Positions 9,028 through 16,974 of a stretch of 64,000 nt of DNA are shown in pieces. Each line of letters opens with the position of its first letter. Position 1 is the first letter of the stretch. Under the pieces are notes generated by a model. The model saw nothing but the letters and a program-made list of their open reading frames with translations, was not told the origin of the DNA and made no database searches. Both the position numbers and the translations under genes were made by a program. The stretch is from Parasphingopyxis sp. CP4 (lineage in GTDB: Bacteria; Pseudomonadota; Alphaproteobacteria; Sphingomonadales; Sphingomonadaceae), in contig NZ_CP051130.1 in the NCBI RefSeq assembly GCF_013378055.1, positions 682,001 to 746,000 of the forward strand, read 5' to 3'.

Positions 9028-9927
9028 ATGGCCACGCGGGGCGCAAATCTCAGCGGTAATAGCGATGCCGAAAGCGGCGCGGTCTCCGAAGCTGCGCAGC
9101 ATGAAGGCTTTTTGCGTTATCGTGCCGGTTATTGGGGCAAGATGGCGCTCGGCATCTCGATCACGCTGATCCTCATATACCTGCTGATCGACATCGAGCC
9201 GCGCCACAATGGCGGGACCTGGCTAGGCTATACGTTGGGGACAGTCGGCGTCGGCCTGATCATTTGGCTGACGCTGCTCGGTGTCCGAAAACGCGCGATG
9301 ACCCCCGGGCGTTGGTCGCTCAAAGCCTGGACATCGGCACATGTATATCTGGGCCTGTCGCTCTTAGTGATCGGCACACTCCACACCGGTTTCCAGCTTG
9401 GCTGGAACGTCCACACGCTCGCCTGGGTCCTGATGATGATAGTGATCCTGTCCGGGATTTTTGGGATTACGGTATACAGCATCCTGCCGCGCCAGCTGAG
9501 CAGCAATCGTGATGAGACAACAGAAGCACAGATGTTGGAGACTGTTTCCGATATCGATCGCCAATTGTTCGATGCCGCCCAACCCCTCGATGCCGAAGCC
9601 GCAGCCATTGTCCAGGAGGCACTCGACGAGACTGCTTTTGACGGCGGCTTGCGCCAGCGGCTGAGTGGCAAATATCGCGGCGGCGGGACTGCCCGCGCAT
9701 TGTCGATTTTCCGTTCGCTTTCGAGCGCTGGCGGACATCCGCAAGACGAGCTCTATGATCGGCTTGAAGCTCTGCTGTCGCGCAAACTTGCGGCGGTCAT
9801 GCGGATCCGGCGACATTTGCGGCTCAAGGCTATGCTGCAGATCTGGCTCTATATTCACGTACCGGTGACGTTCGGCCTGCTCGCTGCGCTTTCGGCGCAT
9901 ATCATCAGCGTATTTTTCTACTGGTAG
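9028..9927 (+). CDS. Membrane protein with di-haem cytochrome b histidine pattern
   Basis: This 299-residue protein has transmembrane segments at about 39-57, 65-86, 105-125, 132-154 and 270-298, with a soluble loop of about 110 residues between the fourth and last helix. His105 and His119 in helix 3, and His277 and His291 in the last helix, are each 14 residues apart. This is the spacing of axial ligands for two stacked b haems in four-helix-bundle cytochromes. I recognise no named family, so the haem assignment is inference. Lying 2 bases after the iron-sulfur/flavin fusion and 7 bases before the FHA-decaheme gene, it is the obvious candidate to carry electrons from the cytosolic dehydrogenase through the inner membrane. 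Confidence 0.7.
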   Translation: MATRGANLSGNSDAESGAVSEAAQHEGFLRYRAGYWGKMALGISITLILIYLLIDIEPRHNGGTWLGYTLGTVGVGLIIWLTLLGVRKRAMTPGRWSLKAWTSAHVYLGLSLLVIGTLHTGFQLGWNVHTLAWVLMMIVILSGIFGITVYSILPRQLSSNRDETTEAQMLETVSDIDRQLFDAAQPLDAEAAAIVQEALDETAFDGGLRQRLSGKYRGGGTARALSIFRSLSSAGGHPQDELYDRLEALLSRKLAAVMRIRRHLRLKAMLQIWLYIHVPVTFGLLAALSAHIISVFFYW

Positions 9928-9934
9928 GGGTGCG

Positions 9935-11773
9935 ATGAGCTTTGTTGTCCATTATCGTTCGCGCACCTCGGGGGGCAGGGAAATCCTGCGCTCGCGGACG
10001 CTTGAGACGGACACGCTGAAAGTCGGACGCGGGCCTGAGAGCGACATCCTGCTCAGCGATCTTGGCGTTACCCTGCATCACGCGACGATCCGTCTTTCGG
10101 GCAAGACGCAGATCACGGTCATTACCGAGAAGAACCTGCCGGTAACGGTCAATGGCCGGACGACGACCCGAGCCGACATTAATGCAATGCGCGGTGGGAC
10201 TATTCGGATCGGCCCCCATCGGCTCAGCGTCGCGGCGGGCAATGGCGAGGATGATGAGGGCAAGATTGTCATCACCGTTGATCGCGAAGAAGTTTCCGAC
10301 CCGGTCAAGGCGCATCGATTATTTTCGCTTGCCGACAAGGTTCCGGGAAAACGGATCAGTGCCTGGGCATTCGTCGGACTGATCCTCGTCTCCTGTCTCG
10401 CCCTGCCAATCTATGCCTATTTTTCTAATCAGGGCGTCGGGGAGAGGGCAGATGGATTTCATGCCGACACATTATGGATCAGCGGATCAATGTCTGACGC
10501 GCATTCCAATCTCGCCAATGATTGCCAGGCTTGTCATGTCGAAGCATTCGTCTCGGTTCGTGATAGTGCGTGTCTCGAATGCCATACGGACATACCCGAT
10601 CATGCTGAAGCTGACCGAATGGCAACCTCCGAACCCGAATTGGGCCTGGGTCGCAATTTCCTGCGCGCAGTGGCGACCACATTCAATCGCCCTCAACGCA
10701 GCTGCGCATCTTGCCATTTGGAGCATGAGGGCGCTGGCGAAATGGCGGCGGCGCCCCAGCAATTCTGTGCCGACTGCCATACTGACCTCGATGCCAGATT
10801 AACCGATACTGATATTCTCAACGCGCATGATTTCGGGCGCGATCATCCCGAATTTCGACCGCGCATCATGACGCGGCCGGCCGATGAAAACGGTATGGCA
10901 CGGTATCGCCGGGTCAGCATTGAAGACAATCCGGAGGAAAATACTGGCATCAAATTCCCGCATGACCTCCATCTCTCGGAAACCAACGGAGTTGCTCGCA
11001 TGGCGCAACGGCTGAGTGATGAATATGGTTTTGGCGAGGCGCTCGGCTGCGGTGATTGCCATGTCGAAACACCTGACCAAGCCCGATTCGAGCCGATCAC
11101 GATGGAGGCCAATTGCCAGATGTGTCACAGCCTCGCCTTCGATCAGATTGGCGGGACGATCCGGACATTGCGGCATGGCGAGCCAGAAATGGTGATCGCG
11201 GATATCCGCGCCTTCTACCGCGATACTGCGCCACGCCGCCCGATCGATCTGTCGGGAATGGAACGACGTCGACCCGGCGAAGATAGTCGCGCGCGGACAG
11301 TCGGACGCTATCAGTTCGCGGCCCGAACGCGCTATGCCCGCGGGGATGATGCGATCCGGGCGGTATTTTCGCGCGATGGCGCCTGCTTCGATTGCCATGA
11401 GGTAGAACGGCCGACAACGCGTGCGTCTTTGGATTTCGATATTGTACCGGTTCGCCAAATTTCGCGCTTCATGCACAATGGCTGGTTTGACCATGGTGCT
11501 CATCAGACAGAAGAATGCGGCACATGTCATGAGGCGGATACGTCGGAGGAAGCGACCGAGGTCCTGCTTCCGGGAATCGAAACATGCCGCGAATGTCATG
11601 CGGGCGATACGGCAAGCGGAGACCAAATCGTCTCAACCTGTGCTATGTGTCACAGTTATCATGCCGACGATGCCGCACCATATTTAGTTCGAGCACGGAA
11701 CAATCGTGGCCAACGACCAAGAAGCGTGCGGGATTATGGCAATCTGGCAATCAATCCACGTCAGGATCGCTAA
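9935..11773 (+). CDS. FHA domain - transmembrane - decahaem cytochrome c fusion
   Basis: In the 612 residues, an N-terminal FHA fold (about 20-100) is followed by one transmembrane helix (143-163) and a periplasmic region with ten CxxCH haem sites. The first four begin at Cys197, Cys213, Cys257 and Cys278, and the later ones read CGDCH, CQMCH, CFDCH, CGTCH, CRECH and CAMCH. There is no signal peptide, so the FHA part should be cytosolic and the haems periplasmic. FHA domains normally bind phosphothreonine. Here Gly31-Arg32, His49 and Asn73-Gly74 are kept, but the S-R-x-H motif reads T-L-H-H, so binding may be altered. A GGTAGGGG precedes the ATG. It probably accepts electrons from the preceding membrane protein and passes them into the periplasm. 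Confidence 0.88.
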   Translation: MSFVVHYRSRTSGGREILRSRTLETDTLKVGRGPESDILLSDLGVTLHHATIRLSGKTQITVITEKNLPVTVNGRTTTRADINAMRGGTIRIGPHRLSVAAGNGEDDEGKIVITVDREEVSDPVKAHRLFSLADKVPGKRISAWAFVGLILVSCLALPIYAYFSNQGVGERADGFHADTLWISGSMSDAHSNLANDCQACHVEAFVSVRDSACLECHTDIPDHAEADRMATSEPELGLGRNFLRAVATTFNRPQRSCASCHLEHEGAGEMAAAPQQFCADCHTDLDARLTDTDILNAHDFGRDHPEFRPRIMTRPADENGMARYRRVSIEDNPEENTGIKFPHDLHLSETNGVARMAQRLSDEYGFGEALGCGDCHVETPDQARFEPITMEANCQMCHSLAFDQIGGTIRTLRHGEPEMVIADIRAFYRDTAPRRPIDLSGMERRRPGEDSRARTVGRYQFAARTRYARGDDAIRAVFSRDGACFDCHEVERPTTRASLDFDIVPVRQISRFMHNGWFDHGAHQTEECGTCHEADTSEEATEVLLPGIETCRECHAGDTASGDQIVSTCAMCHSYHADDAAPYLVRARNNRGQRPRSVRDYGNLAINPRQDR

Positions 11774-11802
11774 GAATGACCGAGGCGAAGCAAGGAGTAT
11801 GC

Positions 11803-11835
11803 ATGGCGAATAGCGAAAGCACCCATCCATGCTGA
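11803..11835 (+). CDS. Possible ten-codon leader peptide coupled to the phosphodiesterase gene
   Basis: A strong AAGGAG at 11792-11797 stands 5 bases before an ATG at 11803. The reading frame MANSESTHPC ends in a TGA that overlaps the phosphodiesterase ATG (11829-11831) in the string CCATGCTGA. The phosphodiesterase has no ribosome-binding site of its own, so translation would reach it by termination-reinitiation. A one-base sequencing error would instead fuse this peptide to the enzyme as a natural N-terminus; the sequence alone cannot separate the two. Confidence 0.4.
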   Translation: MANSESTHPC

Positions 11836-12692
11836 TTGCGCAAATCACCGATATCCATTTGGGATTCGATCCAGATGATCCGGCGGAATTTAACCGTCGG
11901 CGCCTCGATCAGGTGCTCGAGCGCTTATGCGATATGGATCCGTTGCCTGACCTTCTCATCGCCACTGGCGATCTCACGGACAAAGGCGATGCCGACAGCT
12001 ATCGGCGCCTCAAATCCGCATTTGGCCGGTGTCCGTTTCCTGTCTGGCCGTGCATGGGCAATCATGATGATCGCGACGGCTTCACGCAGCGTTTTCCCGA
12101 GATTCCGACATCTGACGGCTTTGTCCAATATGTCATTGATGAGAAGCACTGGCCGCTGCGGTTGATAGTTCTCGATACGCTTGAGCCGGGGCGGCATGGC
12201 GGCGCCTTTTGTGAACGTCGCGCTAAATGGCTCTCTGAGCGCCTGGCGGAAGAGACGGATAAGCCGACAATGATCGTCCTGCACCATCCGCCAATCGAAA
12301 CTGGCATCCCCTGGATGACAGCAGTGCCGGAGGCAGATTGGGTTAAGCGCCTGCGCGAGATTATCGAACCAGCCACCAACATAGTTGGCATGGTTGCGGG
12401 ACATATTCATCGCCCGATCATGACCGGTTGGGCAGGGGTTCCTCTTTCAGTCGTACCCTCAACCGCTCCACAGGTTGCGCTCGATTTGCGACCGATTGAC
12501 CCTGGAACCCCGGACAAGCGAGCGATGATCATCGCTGATCCGCCGGCATATGCGCTACACTATTGGACTGGCCAAAGCTTGATCTCGCATCTCGACGATG
12601 CCGATGATCATGTGCAGCTGGCGCGTTATGACGAGACGATGCAACCGCTCGTCCGCTATCTGCTTGAAGAGCATTCAACCGACCGCAAATAA
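11829..12692 (+). CDS. cpdA: Metallophosphoesterase, CpdA-like 3',5'-cyclic-AMP phosphodiesterase
   Basis: This 287-residue calcineurin-like phosphoesterase has the full set of dinuclear metal motifs: ITDIHLG (Asp8, His10), GDLTDKG, GNHDD, HHPPI and GHIHR. The overall form matches CpdA, which hydrolyses cAMP, although some family members act on other phosphodiesters. It is the last gene of the plus-strand electron-transfer operon, whose first gene carries two cyclic-nucleotide-binding domains. A role in lowering the nucleotide sensed by that enzyme is therefore an attractive inference. Only 4 bases separate its stop from the stop of the convergent decahaem gene. Confidence 0.82.
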   Translation: MLIAQITDIHLGFDPDDPAEFNRRRLDQVLERLCDMDPLPDLLIATGDLTDKGDADSYRRLKSAFGRCPFPVWPCMGNHDDRDGFTQRFPEIPTSDGFVQYVIDEKHWPLRLIVLDTLEPGRHGGAFCERRAKWLSERLAEETDKPTMIVLHHPPIETGIPWMTAVPEADWVKRLREIIEPATNIVGMVAGHIHRPIMTGWAGVPLSVVPSTAPQVALDLRPIDPGTPDKRAMIIADPPAYALHYWTGQSLISHLDDADDHVQLARYDETMQPLVRYLLEEHSTDRK

Positions 12693-12696
12693 TCGT

Positions 12697-15600
12697 CTAT
12701 CGGCGTGCGAAGGCGGCGGCGACCCAGTTATCCATGTCGACTTGATCGGTGACCCGGTAGGGAATCCGGCGGCTGTTGAGGAATAACCTCTCCATCTCGC
12801 TTCGGGTGAAGGGGCGAGATCCATGGCGCCCGAAAACAGCCATCTGGCCACCCGTCTCGTCGACGCCGCGATCTCGATCCAATCCCTTGGACAGGGCAAG
12901 CGCCCGTGATGACGTGCGCATCCAGGCGATAAGCTCGGGTACCGGTGCCGGCGAGAAGCCATAGAAATTGGGTTGGCTTGAAGGGCTGGTGAGTTGCAGC
13001 ACTTTCATCCCATTCGCTCCATCGGCGATATAGGCAAATAGTGATGCGTTCGTCGTCCCGACAATCACGTCTTGAGTGTCCGGGGTCTCGCCTTCGCGGG
13101 CATAGCGGGCATGCTCGGTTGGTGCTTCGGGATTGGTCACGTTGAGGATGACGAGGCCATCACGACCCGCAGCAACATAGGCGTAGGTTCGGGCAAGGTA
13201 GAGGCGACGCGCGTCGGCCAAGGGGAAGGTTGCTCCTGGAATGAGGCGCGGGGCTTCGAAATCGGTGACATCGATGAGCTGCACACCGTCTGCTGTGGTC
13301 ACCCAAAGATAGCGGAATTGGAGCGCGGAGGCCCGAGCATCGTTCAACGGGATAGTCGCAACATGGCGCGGGGCCAGGGGATTATCGAGATCGACAACTA
13401 CCATCCCGGCATCGGCTGCAATAAAGGCATAATGGCCGCCGAGAACGATATGACGTGCGCCGGTGAGCACGCCATTTTCGTTCCAGGCATCGCTGCCATC
13501 GGCAAATTCGGCGCGTCGGAGGAAGTTATTGCGCAACTCGCCATCCGCCATCGTATTGACGTTGACCATGATCAGTCCCTCAACGCTGTCGCTGACGGCC
13601 GCATAATTATAGATGGGGTGGAAACGCTGCTCGCGATTGACCTCGAGCAGGCTCTGCTCGGTTCCATCCGCCGTCGTCACCATCATGTTCGCCATCGCTT
13701 CCTGGCGGGTGGGTGCGATATTCTGATTGGTGGGTAGAGCCATGCAGGTCGCGTTTTCAGTGTCGACCCGCGTGTCATGCCCGAGTGGCGAGAAGGGGCC
13801 GGTGATAATCCGTTCGGAAAAACCCTTATTGGCGACGCTGGCGACATCATAAACTTGGAAACCGCCGCGTCCTTCGGCGACGAACATATATTCGCCGCGC
13901 AACTGGAGGCAGCGGGCGGCGTCATTGGTCCGCTGCGTGATATGCTCAATCTCTTCAATCGCTCGGGTTTCACCGGATAGCTCGTCGTCAAAGATCCGCC
14001 CGCGCCGATACTCGATCAACTCGCGCTCATGGTCTTCGACATGACGTTCCCAATAGTCGGGATAGGCATAGCGATGGAGGTAGGAGCCGAAGACGGCCTG
14101 GGGTTCTTCCCATTCGGTTACGCGAACGGCCTGGAAGCCCTGTTCATTGCCGACCCATGCGTTGAGCCCGACGAAATTGACGAAGTTGGTACCCTGCAAG
14201 AGCAGCTGCGCCATGATCGCATTATTGTCATTGGCCTGGGAGAGGTGACAATCGGTGCATTGCTTGGTCTCTGTCCGGCGCACCGTATGCGGGAAGTGTG
14301 GGGCGAAGGCCTGGCTCGAATAACCCGATGCCGCGATCGGTGGCTGTTGCACATAGATCCGCTCGCGATTGATGTTGGTGGACGAAAGCACCAGCGCGGA
14401 ACTAGAGCGCACCGGCGCGATGATATTGCCACGCGTGTCCTGATGGCGTCCGAGCTGGAACATCTGATCGCGCGCCACCTGCGGGTTGTATGTCGCAAAA
14501 TTGCGGGATTGCAGCCCGTCATAGTGATGGCTCGAATTGAGCGCATTCGCCTCAATCGGAAGATGGCAGCCGCCGCATGATGTCGTCCAGGAGAGGTGGC
14601 AGGTGAAGCAAGCCATTTCTTCATCGCGATGTGCTCGGTCTTCTCTCGCGATGCCCGGTCCGAACTCGAACACCCCGGTCTCCGCGCCGTTTCGGCCCAT
14701 CAATTTGGAGCGCGCGGATGCTTCATTGAAATCGGGATGCGATCGATCGACCGTGTCACGGACCAGGCTGACCTCCCATTCGAGTTCAGGATCGACGATT
14801 GAGCGCTGGACGAGAATGCGCCTGCCTGCATTGTCGCGCATCCATTCGAAGCGGCGCTGGCCGTCCGGATTGCGGATCAATGCCAGATTGTTGCCGGTGG
14901 GCGGCGCGGCCGGGCCTGATGTACGCAGCGTGGGATAATCGTCCGCTGTACCATGGCAATCGACGCACTGAATTTCGACAGCGCTGGCGACCTCGCCGTA
15001 GATCAATCCATTGCCATGGCTGTCTTGCGCAAAATGGCAATCGGCGCATTGCATGCCGACTTCGGCATGAATGTCCATCATATGGACAGAGCGACCGGGA
15101 TTGGTGCCGATTTCGACAAACTGGCCTTCGCCTTCGCGGCGGAAAAGTTCGGGGTCTTCCGGATCGAGAATATTGCCGTCTTCGTCGAGGAAATTGCCCT
15201 CACGATCGCGGCGGAAGATGGCCCGGAAGTTCCAGCCATGGCCGTGATAGTCGGCAAATTGCGTCGTCTCGGCCTGCGGATTGATGAGATCGGTGACGTT
15301 GCGGAGGAAATCGACGTCACCCCAGCAACCACGGATCGCCGCCATCTCAGGATTGCGATCAAGGATCGCGAACATCTCTTCGGCAGTTCGGAACACCTGT
15401 TCGCGCGGCCACATCAGCGGCGCGTCGCTCTCATAGTCCCACATGGTGTAACCGAGATAGGTATTCATGAACATGTTGGGCTGATGCATGTGGCAGTTCA
15501 TGCACTGGGCTGTCGGGATCGAACGGGTGAAGGCGTGGCGCACAGGATGGCCGCGTTCGCGCAGTTCCATCGGCACGGAGCCGTCCACTTCATCAGGGCC

Positions 15601-16974
15601 GCCGACACCATCCGATGCAGCCTGTTCCTCGCCCTCATGTGTGTCGTCACCATGCTCATCGTCATGGCGTTGTCCGCCCGATCCGCGAATGCCTTGCTCC
15701 TGAAGACGCTCGGCGATCATGTCGAAGGCCGCCCCGCATTGGCCGGGCGCCATGGTGACGTCCACTTCATGCGTGTCGTCATTCACCTCATCATGCGATC
15801 CCGACTGTCCGGGACGATGTTGACCTTGGCGCAGACGATTGATGGTCGGATCAACGGTCGCGGTCTGCCCATCGCGGCCATATTGTGCCCAGCTCAGCGA
15901 ATGGCGGGGCTCACGGTCATTGGCATAGACAACATGGCAGGATGCACAGCCGGAATGGCGATAGTCGCCGGGTTGATCGTTGGTGCCCATGAACCAGGTG
16001 AAGGGGTCATTGAGGCGTGTCTTGTGAATATTGAGCACGGGAATTGAGACGCGCAGGCCTGTGCCGGGACCACGATTGGATTGGCGCAGGTCTGGCCGGC
16101 CGGGTTCTTCGAGGCGCTGGATGTTACCGCCGATATTCGGGATACCGATTTCCGGGAACTGGGATGCGATATTGCGACCGCCGCGCTCGAACACCCGGAA
16201 AATGTCTCCGGGCGGAACAACATGCCAAGTGGGGAGCGGAGCCAGCGAAGGCAGGGCACCGCGCGCCTCCTGCTCCGGGGTCACTGTGCCATGCGGATCG
16301 CCAGCCGACATGATCGCCGCCGGCTCACCATCCCGCGTATAGGCTTCGCCGATGATATAGCGTTTGTACGGCAGGATCCCGTTATTATAGGACGCACCGC
16401 CCCACAGCATCGCGCCGGTTGCCATAAGCGAGCGCTCCGTCGCTTCGATCACTTCGATATGGCACGAACCGCATGCCTCGCGGACGACGCGATAGTCTGA
16501 CGGATTGACGAAGCGGATGAATTCCGGGCTTTCACGATTGAGGAGCGTGTAGGTGCGGTCATAATTCGCGCTGCTCGGCCAGTGCCAGCTGTCAGGATAG
16601 AGCGGCAGCACATGCGCGCGATACTGTACATCGAGATAGGCCGGGTCATCGAAATCAAGGCTGGTATCGGTAAGCGCGACATTGGGGTTGCCGCCATGGC
16701 AGTCGGTGCAGCCCAGGATTACTGCCGGCGTCGCATGCATGGTCAGCTCATCGGATGCTGTATGGCAGCTGACACAGCCGACACTTTTGGCGTCGGCTTC
16801 TTCCTGGGTCTGCGTACGAGGGGCAGGCTCAGCGAGCACCCCGGCCGCCAGATAGTCACGCTCGATCGCCGTCTCGTCACCCGCCGCACCACTTGGTGTC
16901 GACAAGGCGGCAAACATAATCCCGACTGCTGCGACCAACGTCGCGATGCGGGGAAGGGTGATCCAATGCGCCAT
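12697..16974 (-). CDS. Giant decahaem cytochrome c with C-terminal LVIVD-type propeller repeats
   Basis: The 1425 residues start with a Sec signal peptide (about 1-30). Ten CxxCH sites lie between residue 67 and about 910: Cys67 and Cys89 near the N-terminus, then CGSCH, CASCH, CMNCH, CADCH, CVDCH, CFTCH, CGGCH and CTDCH. Between sites 4 and 5 (about residues 390-480) lies a low-complexity insert rich in His, Asp and Glu. The last third (about 1020-1340) has roughly five repeats of the LVIVD type (for example YVAAGRDGLVILNVTNPEAP), expected to form a beta-propeller. I infer a terminal, possibly cell-surface, electron-transfer protein docked on the outer-membrane barrel encoded just upstream. 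Its ATG overlaps that gene's stop in TGATG. The substrate is unknown. Confidence 0.85.
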   Translation of the reverse strand: MAHWITLPRIATLVAAVGIMFAALSTPSGAAGDETAIERDYLAAGVLAEPAPRTQTQEEADAKSVGCVSCHTASDELTMHATPAVILGCTDCHGGNPNVALTDTSLDFDDPAYLDVQYRAHVLPLYPDSWHWPSSANYDRTYTLLNRESPEFIRFVNPSDYRVVREACGSCHIEVIEATERSLMATGAMLWGGASYNNGILPYKRYIIGEAYTRDGEPAAIMSAGDPHGTVTPEQEARGALPSLAPLPTWHVVPPGDIFRVFERGGRNIASQFPEIGIPNIGGNIQRLEEPGRPDLRQSNRGPGTGLRVSIPVLNIHKTRLNDPFTWFMGTNDQPGDYRHSGCASCHVVYANDREPRHSLSWAQYGRDGQTATVDPTINRLRQGQHRPGQSGSHDEVNDDTHEVDVTMAPGQCGAAFDMIAERLQEQGIRGSGGQRHDDEHGDDTHEGEEQAASDGVGGPDEVDGSVPMELRERGHPVRHAFTRSIPTAQCMNCHMHQPNMFMNTYLGYTMWDYESDAPLMWPREQVFRTAEEMFAILDRNPEMAAIRGCWGDVDFLRNVTDLINPQAETTQFADYHGHGWNFRAIFRRDREGNFLDEDGNILDPEDPELFRREGEGQFVEIGTNPGRSVHMMDIHAEVGMQCADCHFAQDSHGNGLIYGEVASAVEIQCVDCHGTADDYPTLRTSGPAAPPTGNNLALIRNPDGQRRFEWMRDNAGRRILVQRSIVDPELEWEVSLVRDTVDRSHPDFNEASARSKLMGRNGAETGVFEFGPGIAREDRAHRDEEMACFTCHLSWTTSCGGCHLPIEANALNSSHHYDGLQSRNFATYNPQVARDQMFQLGRHQDTRGNIIAPVRSSSALVLSSTNINRERIYVQQPPIAASGYSSQAFAPHFPHTVRRTETKQCTDCHLSQANDNNAIMAQLLLQGTNFVNFVGLNAWVGNEQGFQAVRVTEWEEPQAVFGSYLHRYAYPDYWERHVEDHERELIEYRRGRIFDDELSGETRAIEEIEHITQRTNDAARCLQLRGEYMFVAEGRGGFQVYDVASVANKGFSERIITGPFSPLGHDTRVDTENATCMALPTNQNIAPTRQEAMANMMVTTADGTEQSLLEVNREQRFHPIYNYAAVSDSVEGLIMVNVNTMADGELRNNFLRRAEFADGSDAWNENGVLTGARHIVLGGHYAFIAADAGMVVVDLDNPLAPRHVATIPLNDARASALQFRYLWVTTADGVQLIDVTDFEAPRLIPGATFPLADARRLYLARTYAYVAAGRDGLVILNVTNPEAPTEHARYAREGETPDTQDVIVGTTNASLFAYIADGANGMKVLQLTSPSSQPNFYGFSPAPVPELIAWMRTSSRALALSKGLDRDRGVDETGGQMAVFGRHGSRPFTRSEMERLFLNSRRIPYRVTDQVDMDNWVAAAFARR

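Noticed and set aside
14953-16047. A 364-codon plus-strand frame inside the decahaem gene.
   Set aside because: Antisense of a gene with ten CxxCH sites; no recognisable domain or ribosome-binding site.
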